From positions 2,914,001 to 2,978,000 of the forward strand of contig OX637798.1 in the NCBI GenBank assembly GCA_951802425.1: a stretch of DNA of 64,000 bases, written 5' to 3'. This DNA is from Clavaria fumosa (lineage: Eukaryota; Basidiomycota; Agaricomycetes; Agaricales; Clavariaceae). The position numbers and the translations under genes were made by a program. Below the pieces are notes generated by a model that ran no database searches, was not told the DNA's origin, and was given only the letters and a program-made list of their open reading frames with translations. Shown here piece after piece: positions 42,210 to 54,051 of this stretch (positions are counted from its first letter, which is position 1; each line of letters starts with the position of its first letter).

Positions 42210-45200
42210 ATGCCTATTGCTTCTCAGTCTTCTCAATCTTTCCTCATAAAAACACAAATCCCAGATTTTGGCTCGATTCTTCTCAATACTCTTGTTGACT
42301 GTGGCGCATCAATGAATTTTATCGATTTTACCCTCACGAACACCCATCCGAACCTCCTAATGCCGCTCCCACAACCCCTAACTCTTCAATACTTCGACAG
42401 AAGTTCCTCCAGCTCCAATATCACCCATTATGTCCTCACTAATATGAAATTCCCCAATGATACCATCCAATCCATCAAGTTCCTCGTCACCAAGACCCAT
42501 CCTCTCACCCCTGTGGTTCTAGGACTCGATTGGTTGCAAACTTGGAACCCCAAGATTGATTGGACTAACCTCTCCTTTAGTTTCGGACAGACTGCTTGCT
42601 CCATGACTATTCCGCTCACCCTTCTAGATGTGAAACCCCCAAGTAAACCCCCTCCTGACCTCACAAACTCAACATCAAAAACCACTAAAACCCCATGAGT
42701 TCAATTGGTCAAGGCCACCATGCTTCGCTGCTTGGAGCAACAAGGAGAATTTATAGGTCTCCTATACTTCCAACCTGCGAACAATCCCTACAATGACAAA
42801 TCCATACTCGCGAGTTCCGCGACCACCCAAACCTCTCCCCCAAACCCCAAAGAAATTGTCCCACAGGAGTACCACGAATTTATGGATGTATTTTCCGAAA
42901 CCTTAGCTTGGGAAATACCTCCGCACCACGACTACGACCACTGAATTGAACTTGAGGAAGGCACGACGCCTCCTCACGGGAAGCTGTACAACATGTCAGA
43001 AGTGGAGTTAAAAATGTTGAAAGATTATTTGGATGACATGTTGGACAAAGGTTTCATTCAGCCGTCAAAATCCCCTGCAGGTGCACTGGTACTCTTCGCA
43101 AAGAAGAAAGATGGAGGCCTCCACCTCTGTGTTGACTATCAAGGTCTCAACAAGATCACCCATAAAAACTGCTACCCCATCCCTCGAATTGAGACCCTCA
43201 TTGACCAATTGCACTCAGCCAAAATCTACTCCAAGATTGACCTTCGTGTTGGATATAATAACGTGAGGATAGCTGAAGGAGACGAATGGAAGACTGCCTT
43301 CCACACCCACTACGGTGCGTTTGAGTACCTTGTTATGCCCTTTGGACTCACAAATGCACCTGCGACCTTTCAACATCTCATGAACGATATATTCCATGAC
43401 TTGGTCAACATCAACATAGTCGTCTACCTCAATGACATCTTGATCTACTCGGACAACCTCGAACAACACCACGACCATGTCTGAGAAGTCCTACAATGAC
43501 TATGCAAGGCGAATTTACACACACGACCCAAGAAGTGTGATTTCCACACCACGACAGTTGAATACCTCGGAGTTATAGTATCCCCTGATGGAATCGTGAT
43601 GGACCCTTCAAAGATTCAAGCCATCCTCAGCTGGCCCATACCCACGAAGATTTGCGACCTTCAGAGCTTTTTAAGTTTCGCTAATTTCTACTGGAGATTC
43701 ATTGACAACTATTCAGGCATCATCATTCCAATTACATGACTCCTCTGCAAGGATACGCCATGGAAGTAGAACCCGTGATGTCAACAAATCTTCGAGACTC
43801 TCAAGCAGGCCTTCACTGAAGCTCCCGTCCTCTGGCACTACAACCCCAACCACCCTATTACCCTCAAGTGCGACACTTCCAATTATGCCATCGCGGCCAT
43901 TCTATCCCAGACCAATCCTGTGACCAACGAACTACACCCCATCACCTTTCACGCATGAACGATGATCGCCGCAGAGCTCAATTATGATATATATGACAAA
44001 GAGCTCCTCGCGATCCATGAAGCTTTCAAGCAATGGCAAGCGTACCTTGAGGGTGCAAGATACCAAGTTCAGGTCTTCTCCAACCACAACAACCTGCAAT
44101 ATTTTACCACCACAAAGCAACTCAGCCACCAACAAGCCCGTTGGGCAGAGTATCTTTCTAGTTTTGATTATGTCATTCATTATTGAGCAGGAAAGCTAGG
44201 CACAAAACCAGATGCCCTCACACAATGACCCAACATCTACCCAAAGAAGTCCGACCAACCCGTGACCAATGCACTAAACAACAAGGTCGCAATACTGCCG
44301 GAACTCCTTCGAGCAGCCATCATCCTCAACGAAGAAGCCCTGATTTCGCGAATTCAACATGCCCCCTGCGACTCCTACTTCTCCAAGAAATCACAGGGCA
44401 CTTCACAAGGTCATGACAAGGCATTCTCACTCTCGCCCGATGGCTCATTATTACTTTGAAATGGCAAAATATATGTTCCCAACCACAACTCCCTCCAATT
44501 CAGTATCCTGTGCTCCAACCATGACCACAAACTACGAGGACACCCAGGTATAAGAAAGACAACCCAACTAATAAACAGGTTGTTTTTCTGGCCAGGACTC
44601 TGAAAGGATGTAACTGTCTACATCTGTGGTTGTCACACCTGCACAAGGGCAAAACCCATCTGACACAAACCTTACGGACTCCTCAAGCCCTTGCCCATAG
44701 GCGAGCGACCTTGGTCTTCGATTTCAATGGACCATATCGAAGCCCTCCCTCTCTCCACGACCTTTGACTCGATCCTCATTGTCATCTGCTGACTTACGAA
44801 ACAAGCGATTTTCATCTCTACCAATACTACCAACACTGTGAAAGAATTAGCCCAGCATTTTGTCACCCACATTTTCTCAAAGCATGGGCTACCCACGGAT
44901 ATAGTGTTGGATAGAGGAAAATTATTCATTTCTAAGTTTTGGTCTTCATTATGTCAGGCTCTGGATATTACTTCCAATCTCTCCACAGCCTACCATCCTG
45001 AGACAGACGGACAAACTGAACGGGTCAACCAAATACTCGAGCAATACATCCAAATCTATACGAACTACCAGCAGGATGATTGGGCCTACCAACTTCCACT
45101 TGCTGAGTTCGTATACAATAATACCCCCCATAGCATGACTGGTGTCTCCCCATTCTTCACGAACAAGGGATACCACCCAAGACTCACAATTTCCCTTGAA

Positions 45201-45308
45201 GGGATACCCACACATGAGGCCCACATGGTCGTGCACTATGGACCCAATAGCAGGTTGATATCACCATCTGGACAGATGATTCAAGACTTTCACCCAAAAA
45301 ACAGGTGA
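42210..45308 (+). pseudogene. Gypsy X protease-RT-RNase H-integrase
   Basis: A single frame with no indel. Protease: LVDCGAS in place of [55 protein letters not shown], and the catalytic box [10 protein letters not shown], in which the first Asp of YxDD is Asn. RNase H: KCDTSNYAIAAILSQ, ELNYDIYDKELLAI. Integrase: HPGIRKTTQLINRLFFWPG, CHTCTRAK, then the D-D-E positions in [22 protein letters not shown] and TDGQTERVNQIL. Stops at 42696, 42942, 43482, 43497 and about ten later are TGA, mostly at Arg positions of the family (for example before EVL, LTK, AGKLG); one is TAG where Trp is expected (PWK*NP). Inactive. Confidence 0.85.
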
Positions 45309-45339
45309 TGGGTGATTTTGGAATTAAGGGATATTGAGC

Positions 45340-46050
45340 TGGAGGATATTGAGTGATACAACACACCCATCAATTTGAGTGATATTAAACTGGGGAATAT
45401 TGAGTGATACAATGGCCCCCTTAATTCGAGTGATATTAAGCTGGAGGATATTGAGTGATACAATACACCCCTTGATTTGGGTGATATTAAACTGAAGGAT
45501 ATTGAGTGATACAAAACACCTTCAATTTGAGTGATATTAAGCTGGAGGATATTGAGTGATACAAAACACCTTCAATGTGAGTGATATTGAAGTAAAGGAT
45601 AATGAGTGATACAATACACCTCCTTGATTTGGGTGACATTAAGCTGGAGGATATTGAGTGGTACAACACATCCATCAATTTGAGTGATATTAAACTGGAG
45701 AATATTGAGTGATACAATAGGCCCCCTTAATTTGAGTGATATTAAGTTGGAGGATATTGAGTGATACAATACACCCCTTGATTTGGGTGATATTAAACTG
45801 AAGGATATTGAGTGATACAAAACACCTTCAATTTGAGTGATATTAAGCTGGAGGATATTGAGTGATACAATACACCCCATGAATTTGAGTGATATTAAAC
45901 TGAAGGATATTCAGTGATATAATACACCTTTTAATTTGAGTGATTAAACTGGAGGACTTTGAGTGATACAATACACCCCTCAATCTAAGTGATATTAAAC
46001 TGGAGGATATTGAGTGATACATCTCTCAATGTGAGTGACATTAAGCCACA
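45340..46050. repeat. 50-52-bp minisatellite
   Basis: About 14 units built on 'gatattgagtgatacaa' and 'tttgagtgatattaaactgg'; the 'tgagtgatac' landmark falls at 45350, 45401, 45452, 45503, 45553 and onward. Reads as short ORFs on both strands only because the unit lacks stops. Confidence 0.95.
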
Positions 46051-46067
46051 AAATTTTATTGTCTAGA

Positions 46068-46150
46068 TGGGGACTGTAGTGTAATGGGTAACATAGCAGT
46101 TATGGGTTAAGTCCAATTCCATGAGCACTTGAGTTCAACTCCCATTGAGT
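46068..46150 (+). ncRNA. tRNA-like (possible SINE head)
   Basis: Has a box A-like 'tagtgtaatgggtaacat' and, about 45 bases later, a box B-like 'gagttcaactcccattgag'. Acceptor and T stems do not pair well, so this is not a working tRNA; it could be the promoter head of a tRNA-derived SINE. Support is weak. Confidence 0.25.
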
Positions 46151-46720
46151 GCATAATTTAGAGGCTAAAAAAATACCTGGAGACATAGTTAAAATCACTA
46201 AAAGTATGTAGAAGCCACCTCAAATATCAGGTTAAAATGTGCTTGATAGCAGTGACATTCACCTGGAGAGCAGCAGGTGAATTTGGTCATATATGTGCTG
46301 AAAAATAACCCATTTGATGTACCTGATTATCAACCAATACAGTTTCAAGATATCATCAACAAATTAATTTTGTGCAATTTCTTGCAGAGAAAGATAGTGA
46401 AAAGCACCTCAGATTATGGTTGAGATGACCCAAAAACTATTGTGAAATTAACCCATTAGATCAGCTTAAAATGCACTTATGATATAGTGAAATTCACCAT
46501 TAAAAATCAGCTTAAAAGACACCTGTACTGTAGGAATAATCACCCAGAGAACAGCAGGTGAATTCGGTCATATAAGTGGCGAAAATCACCCATTTCATGT
46601 ACCCAATAAAGATGTGATTATCAACAAGTCCTGGTGATTTTCACCTAGGAAACCATTGCTATTCGCCACTTCTCAGGGTGTTTCATATGGTGATTTTAAC
46701 CAGGTTTTGGTCTTGCAGTG

Positions 46721-47281
46721 GTGACTGATCTCAAGATGCTCCATCAGCACCTACGAGATCAACTCAAGGTTGTGAACGAAGCCTACTCACACTTCACAGA
46801 CAGGAAGAGAGAGATTATGCCGGATTGGAAGGAAGGGACAAAAGTGTGGTTAGATTTGTGAAATGTGAAGACAAAGAGGCTGATGAAGAAGCTGGATTCT
46901 AAATGAGCCAGACCTTTCCCTATACTCGCGAAAGTCTCGACTCATGCCTATCACCTCCAGCTTCCAAAATCAATGCAAGGAATACATGATGTGTTCCACG
47001 TTTTGTTACTAGAGAAGGTCTATGACGATGCCTTCCCCCAACAACAACAGCAACCCCCACCCCCTATCGAAATTGATGGCGAACAACACTACAAAGTCGC
47101 CAACATACTAGATTCTCGAAGGAGGGGTAGGAAAGTGCTTTACCTTGTATGTTGGGAAGGTTACAGACCCAAAGATGACACCTGGGAACCCATTGAATCA
47201 CTTTCCGGCTCAAAGGAACTTCTCGAGGACTTCCACGTGACCTACCCAGAAAAACCTTGTGCAACTTGCACAACTCAATAA
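46721..47281 (+). pseudogene. Gypsy X integrase C-terminus and chromodomain
   Basis: Continuation of pol after the insertion. It shows LKMLHQHLRDQLKVVNEAYS, the GPY/F-like KKLDSK*ARPFP region, FHVLLLEKVYDDAFP, a Gln/Pro tract, and a chromodomain: HYKVANILDSRRRGRKVLYL, VCWEGYRPKDDTWEPIES. Chromodomains of this class bind methylated histone H3 and target heterochromatin. TGA codons occur in LDL*NVKTKR and DSK*ARPFP, both at Arg positions of relatives. Stop at 47279. Confidence 0.8.
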
Positions 47282-47541
47282 TTTTCCTTGCCTCCTTTTC
47301 ATTTTTCTTCACTTTCTCACTTCAGAATCCACAGCAGTATATATATGCAATAAAAATACAACAAGAAAAATTCTATCTACTGGTTGCAAACCTTTTCCTT
47401 CCCCTTTCGCAACCCTTCTGCCCCTTCCCCACCTTCCACACTCGCGATTTTTTCCTCCTCTCCCCCCTTCTCCTTCTCTCCAGCCTCAGGACCCTTCAAC
47501 TCTATGCCCCATTGATCCACCCTCGGAAGATCCACCAACTC

Positions 47542-49495
47542 CTACCATACGCGATGCTGCTCCTGCTCCGCCCACTTCTCTACCCACAACAGGAGCTCTT
47601 GTGGTGATTTCAGCAAGAGGTCTTCGTAGGTGAAGAAGACTGTTTCGAGGCCTTGTCGTCCTCGAAATCGAGCCTCGTGGAGCTTGCCGACCATTGTCGC
47701 GCACCTACTGCGCAATTCTAGAAACAAACCATCAGCCCATTGTCAAGAATACGAAATCTGCGACGACTTACCTTTTTCCTGTTCCCTACTCACTGACAAC
47801 TCCCCCTCCATCTTTTCTACAGTTGCAAACAGTCCTGCAAAATATGGATTAGCCTATTTTATACTCGCAACTGTAGAACTTACTGCATTCCGACTCCTCC
47901 GCCTCTGCCAATCTACGCTGAACCTCCTCTAGTTCAACCTTTTGATCTAGATAAACAGGAAGATCAGCTACAACGTTGCAAGGCGAAATCGGGACTTACC
48001 GACACCTTCCTTCTTTGCCATAGCCATTATCCCCTTTACCTCCTCAAACTTGTTGTGAGTTTTCTCCAGTATTGTTGACCATTCTGTGGGCGAAATTAGC
48101 TCACTTCACACTCGCAAAATTTGGACTTACCCTCCCTCTCCTTCTTCATCTCCCTCAACTCGCGACACGCCTCTCTCAACTTGGCCTCCTGGTCTGAATA
48201 AAGAGAGAAATTGGTTTGTAACATGGTAAAAACCAAACAATTACTTACCTTCCCACTCCCCATGGAGTGCCTCAAACTCCCTCTCCACTCCCTCAGCCCG
48301 CGCCATCAGTTCTGCGACTTCTGCATCCACAATTTTGGATGCTGGCACCTTTGACGATTCTTCTCGCGTCCTCCCCACCTCTTTACCTTTTCCTACAAGA
48401 CTTGCGGCTTCAGTAAAGCTGCAAATCAATAGAGAAATCCTGGGACTCACCTTTTGCGCTCCTCTGCGCTTCCTCCAACTTGCGCCTCACTCCTGCCAAT
48501 TCCACCTCCAATTCCGCCTCCCTTGTGGACTTTGGCATCCACACTATCTTCTGTGTGGGCTCCACAACTTGCTGTTGGAGCGTTGCGAGCTCCCTCTCAA
48601 GGTCAGCTCTTGGGACCAAGGTCCCCGCGACCTTCTCTCCCTCCTCCATCAACTCCCTTGATGATGCCAGCTTTGCGACTCGCCTCCTTGTCGATGGACC
48701 AGGCATTGGCGATCGCGACCTTGTCCTTGCCCATTTTCCATGTCCTGCTCGCGTCGGGGTCCCCGGAATCGGCAGGGTGGAAACTTTCCCCCCACTCGGC
48801 TCGCAACCTTGGGCGTTGCTGTGCCCACCGTTACTGACCCTTCTGCGCACTTCAGCGCCTCATCAATCTTCGTGTCATCCCACCCGTATTCGCTCTTGAC
48901 ACGCCATCGATGGAAGTCTTGGACCCAGGAACACTTCCCGTGGTCCTCCGTGCACTGACGACATTTACTGGCAGTGCTGCGCTCGCACTGCCGGCTCTTC
49001 ACGACACAGTTGTCACAATTCTGCAACCCCAATGATCAGAGACAATGAAGTGGAGTGAAAATTTTTGTTATGCACCTCCTGCTCCATCTCATTCCATTCT
49101 TTATTTTCCCTTACTGATCCGATTTTCTTCCATGCCTTTAATAATTCTGCAGGCAACGGATCTGTTACACCTGCGGAGTTGTCCCCCATCTCACTGGGGT
49201 TTGCAACGCTACCTGCCGCCTCATTCATACCCGTGACATCGCCGCTTGTGCTCACAATGTCACCTCGTGCCTTGTAGGGACCCGCGACCTTACTCTTCTT
49301 CTTTTCGCGCCTCACGACTTCGTCTCAGGAATGCGCACATCGCACCTGTTCAGCCTTTTGATGGGCCAGTGCATCTTCTAGGATCCCCAGGTTGAGGCTG
49401 GGTTCCGCTTCATCATAGATGTGCATTTCGCGCACGACCTTGTTTTTGTCCTTGTTGGTTTTGGGTTTGTGTTCTTTGACGAAGGGAGAGACCAT
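47542..49495 (-). pseudogene. Antisense Cys-rich coiled-coil gene of gypsy X
   Basis: Reverse-strand gene between pol and the 3' LTR, convergent with pol. The start (49495, context 'ccaccATGG') reads MVSPFVKEHKPKTNKDKNK, then an in-frame TGA in CAHS*DEVVRREKKKSKVAG. An intron with donor GTGCAT and acceptor TTGCAG (about 49020-49076) joins EMEQE to NCDNCVVKSRQCERS, followed by CRQCTEDHGKCSWV: seven or so Cys in a zinc-binding pattern, as in fungal DNA-binding clusters. Downstream exons are Glu/Arg-rich coiled coil (LERELATLQQQVVEPTQK, LMARAEGVEREFEALHGE), ending EDLLLKSPQELLLWVEKWAE and HRVW stop. Several more introns are needed between exons and I did not fix each. Function unknown; an antisense accessory protein of the element is the best description. 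Confidence 0.6.
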
Positions 49496-49611
49496 GGTGG
49501 TTAGACTTAGAGAAAAATTTCAGGTGTCGTGACCTGATCAACAAACATCGCACTGACTAATCATCACATGATCTCCACTCTCACAGGGCTCGAGGCTTGA
49601 AGGGGGGGTAA

Positions 49612-49855
49612 TGTCAGGACCCATTCATTTTTCCTTGCTCAAGTCAACTCTACCAACACTTACGAACCTCCCAACAGCCCTCTACAACCTTGCGAGTCAA
49701 ATGCACCACCAACGGTCAGCTGTATATTCCTTTCAAATATGCTCCCCTTTCTCTCCTCAGTCGTCTATAACTACATTGCATATGATCTGAGAATCCCCCG
49801 GTAGTTATAGTTACATACATACTTATTTAACCAGGTCACGACTTGTGACAGGTCA
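49612..49855 (+). repeat. Gypsy X 3' LTR, first part
   Basis: Starts TGTCAGGACCC right after the polypurine tract. It resembles 230-430 of the window start ('cagtcgtctataactgcatt'). Interrupted at GGTCA (49851-49855) by gypsy D. Confidence 0.8.
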
Positions 49856-50080
49856 TGTAAGGCTATAGGCCTTTTCTATTCTTTTATTACGTAATCTACA
49901 TACCATAATAGTCTACTAGCATAGCCGCTTAGGCTATGCTTACATCAGCAGCCCCTAGAGGGCCGCTCGCCTATATATACCGTGTCGCGACTGTACAGAG
50001 AGGGTAGATCCCTCTACATAGAACTACTACACTCAATATACAGTTGAGTCCGGTTCTTTTGAGGGATAGAAAGCTTTACA
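49856..50080 (+). repeat. 5' LTR of gypsy D
   Basis: 225 bp, TGTAAGGCTATAGG to AAAGCTTTACA, with TATATATA near 49971 as a likely TATA box. It contains hairpins such as 'atagccgcttaggctat' and 49999-50015. Confidence 0.92.
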
Positions 50081-50118
50081 ACTTTTTTGAACCTTCAACA
50101 CAACGAGTGTGGTTAGAA

Positions 50119-51983
50119 ATGGGTTACACCCATATAGCTGCACAGAAAAAGCACAACAGGAAGGGAGGAGAAACTCCTCCCTTGGTAGGACCTCTGCGTG
50201 ACACAGGCGTCGCGCAGCCAGAGGGAATAGGACCCTCTGTCGAGCCCAGTGGTGAACCCCCACTAAGGGCTGACATGGCGTCACCAGCCCCTGATGATGG
50301 CGTTAGGTCTGAAATGCTGTCGACACATGGCAATCACCACGAGGAGGGTGCCACAATGTGCAAAGTCACTGGCGAGGCACCATCATTCAAGAAGGCTGGG
50401 CCTTCAAAAGGAAAGGGCAGAGAGCCCTTAGAAACCTGTGAGAGGTGGCCGCGAGAGTGGTTAAGCTCGCAGGCTCCCTCCAATAGTGGAGACGAGCCCA
50501 CAGCGATAGCGCGAGCTAACGCTGTAGCCGAGAGACTCTTGGACATTCAGGTGGAACTCTCCCACCAGGACGAAGAGTTTGAGGCTCTTGTAAGGGCGAT
50601 GAAAAATCGCCAAGCCACTATTCGGCAACAGCTAAGCGAGGAGGCTACCCATGTTAGGCGGGTGTTGGACTTGCTAGATGAGCAGGGAACCGCGCTAGCG
50701 GCTCCCTTACGGTGGCAATGCCGTGATTCGTTGGAACCCAAAGGGGGGCTTGCCCTGCCGAGTCAGGTGCCCTCAGGGGTAGCCCCAGAGGCCAGATGGT
50801 CGGCGCCAGCCGACCACGAGGAAGGGTGGTGAAGGGAGAACCGTGCGGATGGTTCTCGAACCCCTGGCGAACCAGGAATAGAGGGCGGCAGCCCTCGAGA
50901 AACAGCAGGGCTGGAGCCGTGGCTTATGTTGTGCTACCCACAGCTGGGTCAGTGAGAGCCAACGGGCTGGATGGAACTGCCCCAGAAGGAGTGGGAGATT
51001 ACTCGGGAGGTATCCCCAAGTTCTACAAACTACCAGAGCGATGTATTACATCACTACCTTGTGATGATACGAGAAAAAAACTTTGCTATTGCCTGAGGCA
51101 ATAGCTGAGATTAAGGGGATTAAGATCGACCCCCCTGAGCTTTATGATGGATGAGACGACCTTGTCATCTGGGAAAGGTGGCTCGATGGCCTCCTTAATT
51201 ACTTCTACTTCTATAGAGTAGTCGGCCCGCAGTTGGAGCACCAACATGTTATGCTAGCAGGGTCACACTTAAGTGGAATAGCCGCTACTTGGTATATCCA
51301 AGAAGTAACAGGTCTATCCCATGCTCCTCGAAGGTGGACCTTCGAGGAATTGATAACCACTATGTTTAAGTGATTCCTGACTGAGGTAATGGCCCAGAAG
51401 GCAGTGGATGCCTTCTATCAGGTGAAGTTTACAAAGGCGAAGGGCGCCTTGGGATTCTGGAACAAATTGGTCCAGGCGGCAGAGAGAATGCTCACCCCGC
51501 CTGACGCCAGTACGATGAAAAGGCAGTTCCTTAACGGACTGCCTAACGAGATGGTGGAGACCATCTTCAAAACTCGTGTGATTAGCATCAAGTTATCCTC
51601 GGTTGAGGATATTATCGACGCTAGTCACCAAGTGGAAGCGACCCTCCACTACCTCCAGCAGCAGAGGGCAGTGCCTTCAGCAGGAAACCAGGCAGGTCCC
51701 AAAGGAAACCTGCCCACAGGCAGAGTGCCTGTGGGGCAGAGGTTTGTGAGACTGCGGCCGTATCGGCCGCACACAGACCGTAGGCCAGGGGAACCTGTTC
51801 CCCTGCGGATCGACCGCGCACGAGACGAGCATGCCCAAGCTGGAGGGAGCAAACCCCGGCTTGAACCGCCTAAGGTGGTGCCCAAGATTGGGGTACGAGG
51901 CGGAGAGGAGTGGAAAGCTCCTCTAACATGCTATGTGTGCGGGAAAGTAGGGCACTACACGAATGTGTGCCCTCAGTCACAGT
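50119..51983 (+). pseudogene. Gypsy D gag
   Basis: Begins MGYTHIAAQKKHNRKGG after the 5' LTR; an N-terminal charged region with a coiled-coil stretch (ELSHQDEEFEALVRAMKNRQ) runs to a TGA at 50830. After frame changes the capsid-like part reads IKIDPPELYDG*DDLVIWER, LAGSHLSGIAATWYIQEV, FNGL-like FLNGLPNEMVETIFKTRV, ending with a zinc knuckle CYVCGKVGHYTNVC (51930-51971). TGA codons at 51151 and 51373 stand where Arg is expected. Capsid and nucleocapsid of the particle. The zinc knuckle is intact; stops and shifts make the copy inactive. Confidence 0.8.
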
Positions 51984-52006
51984 GAAAGCCAGAGGCTTTT
52001 AGGGGA

Positions 52007-52810
52007 AATGTAAGGAATTACGCCTTACAAGAGGATCCGGGTGAGACAGAGCCCGAGGAACCGCAGGAAACACCTGCGGTTGAAAGCAAGGAACCAGAGG
52101 GTGAAATCCCACTGGAGGAAGTCGTGGAAGACGACTATGCTGGTCGTGGGGACCAGTACGATTCAGACGAGCTCTTCATCCTTGAAGAGCTCAAGGAGGA
52201 GGCGGAAAGCGACCAGGTTGCTGGAATCTGGGAAGTGGAAGAGGATGAAGTCCTCTACGCAACAGAAGTACGCGTCGGCCATGTTGATGACAGGCCGTTT
52301 CGGGCGCACATCTGGAAAGAGCGGATGGGATCGTGCCCAGTAGTGACAAAGGAGGCAAGGCAATGCCTTGCGGCCTACATCACTGTGAACAGTGTAAAAG
52401 CATACATGCTTTTCGATTCGGGAAGTACCCCGGACCTGATGAGCCCAGACTTTGCCTGGGTGATGAAGGTACCGACCTTCCAACTGGATAATCCAGTTCC
52501 TTTCCAACTCAGCTGTATCAGCAGCCGATTGATGATCACACACGGATGCCATGTAGCGGTAGATTTAGGAGGAATACAGGTGGAGGACCAGTATTTTGAT
52601 ATAGTGAACGTTGACCACTATGACATCATAGTCGGAATGGCATTCATGTATGACTGCCGTGTGATACTGGATGTGCACCGACATGCAATCCAGATTGGAG
52701 AAGGGAAGGGGAAAACCCTTCAAGTGATGTCACCCAGTGAGGAGACAGAAGTGTTACACATCCGTATATCGGCTAAGAATGCGCTGAGGAAGGAAGCTCA
52801 AAAGAGCTGA
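52007..52810 (+). pseudogene. Gypsy D aspartic protease region
   Basis: After an acidic linker (VVEDDYAGRGDQYDSDELF) comes a retropepsin-like domain: AYITVNSVKAYMLFDSGSTP with the catalytic DSGS, then VDHYDIIVGMAFMYDCRVIL as the second conserved strand. It would cut the polyprotein. The open part is 52124-52810; a TGA after QSQ (51983) separates it from the zinc knuckle and another TGA (52808) ends it. The catalytic triplet is intact. Confidence 0.8.
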
Positions 52811-54051
52811 CTACACTCAGGCCCCCGGGAAGAGGGTGAGCCCTGGAAGGGGGGAGAGGCTAACGCCTCTGTAAAGATAGACGATGCCTACCTCGAAGGC
52901 AGGCATGAGTACTGGTTTAACCAGTACGCCGAGCTCTTTGGGGGAGTTCCCCCCAGACCGCCGCCGTTTCGGGCGGTGAACCACTGCATACCCTTAATAG
53001 ATGAAAAGCAAGTCTATAATTATTACCTGCCTCGGTGTGCTGAGGCATTCAAGGAACAATTCCTTGAGAAGGTGAACCGTTATATTACTAACGGTTGGTG
53101 GGAAGCAGGAGCAGCATCGCAAGCAGCTCCTATGCTATGCATACCAAAAAGCAGCCGGAACCCGCTGCTATGGACAGTCGTAGACTGTCGGAAATGGAAT
53201 GCGAACACAGTACAGGATATTACCCCGTTGCCTGATCAGGATCAGATCAGACAGGATGTGGCTAGAGCCGCATATAGGTCAAAGATTGACCTATCGGACG
53301 CGTACAAGCAAGTATGCGTAGAACCTGAGGACATGTGGAAGACGGCGTTCGCGATTGTCTTGGGCACCATGTTCTCACAGGTGATGCAGATAGGGGATTG
53401 TAATGCCCCTGCTACCTTCCAGCGCCTGATGACGCACATATTTCGTCATCAGTTGGGAAAGTATGTGCATGTGTACTTAGACGATGTATTCGTCTTCTCC
53501 AAGACCTTGGAGGACCATGAGCATCACTTAAAGATGGTCTTTGAGACCCTCAAAGGTGCGAGCTTTTTCTTGAGCAAGAAGAAGTGCTCATTATACGCGA
53601 AGAGCATAGATTACTTAGGGCATATTATAGATGCCCGAGGAATCCATGTCACAGTGGATAAAATGGATAAATCCATAACTGGAAAACGCTGACAAGCGTT
53701 AACGAGGTGCAGAGGTTCCTCAGATTAGTACAGTACATTGGACAGTTCATGCCCAATCTGTCCACTTATACTGGCCCTTTGGCTAGTCTGTGTAGTGAAA
53801 TGCGAATGTTTCACTGGAGACCACTCCATGACAAGTGCATGGAGATGATTAAGGCATTGGCATGTAAAACACCAATACTACGCCTGGTAGACGCGGCGGT
53901 ACAAGAGCCAACTTGGCTCGTGTGCAACGCCTCGGTGTCAGGCGTAGGGGCCATGTATGGCCAGGGAAAGACATGGGAAACCTGCCATCCGGCGGGGTTT
54001 ATGTCTAAAAGGTTCAGTTTAGTTATAAAACTTGGGACCGGGAGGCCTTAG
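52811..54051 (+). pseudogene. Gypsy D reverse transcriptase
   Basis: Open 52976-53692, then shifted frame 53707-54051. Motifs: KVNRYITNGWWEAGAASQAA, TVVDCRKWNANTVQDITPLP, YRSKIDLSDAYKQVCV, APATFQRLMTHIF, the catalytic VYLDDVFVFSK, and IDYLGHIIDARGIHV. Near 53680 an indel shifts into WKTLTSVNEVQRFLRLVQYI, the thumb and start of RNase H (ASVSGVGAMYGQGKTWET). The YLDD box is intact. Confidence 0.85.

Larger units (their letters stand above)
45237..46720. mobile_element. Insertion splitting gypsy X integrase from its chromodomain
   Basis: Integrase reading ends near HEAHMV (about 45230) and resumes at VVTDLKMLHQHLRDQLKVVN (46721 on), which normally follows directly. The insert contains a 50-bp minisatellite (45340-46050), a tRNA-like stretch (46068-46150) and AT-rich DNA with repeated 'accatttcatgtacc' and 'gcaggtgaattcggtcatata' motifs (46260 and 46550). 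Borders are approximate; 'atcaccat'-like motifs near 45261 and 46690 are weakly inverted. No transposase. Confidence 0.5.
40455..49611 (+). mobile_element. Gypsy X internal region, 5'-truncated
   Basis: Old Ty3/gypsy chromovirus. No 5' LTR: gag sequence starts directly at the NLR 2 border. Order: gag (40455-42130), protease, RT, RNase H, integrase (42210-45236), a foreign ~1.4-kb insertion, chromodomain end (46721-47281), an antisense gene (47542-49495) and a polypurine tract (about 49597-49611) before the 3' LTR. The pol frame has no indel over 3 kb but holds about 15 stops, nearly all TGA. Confidence 0.85.

Noticed and set aside
45290..45880. Repetitive proteins of the 'YHSISSSLISL' kind on the reverse strand
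   Set aside because: Translation of the 50-bp minisatellite; no start context, no domain.
46068..46150. Functional tRNA gene
   Set aside because: Box A- and B-like motifs are present but the acceptor and T stems do not pair.
42210..47281. TGA reassigned to an amino acid in the element
   Set aside because: Host-type genes here use TGA normally or avoid it, and the TGA sites match decayed CGA codons; mutation explains them without recoding.
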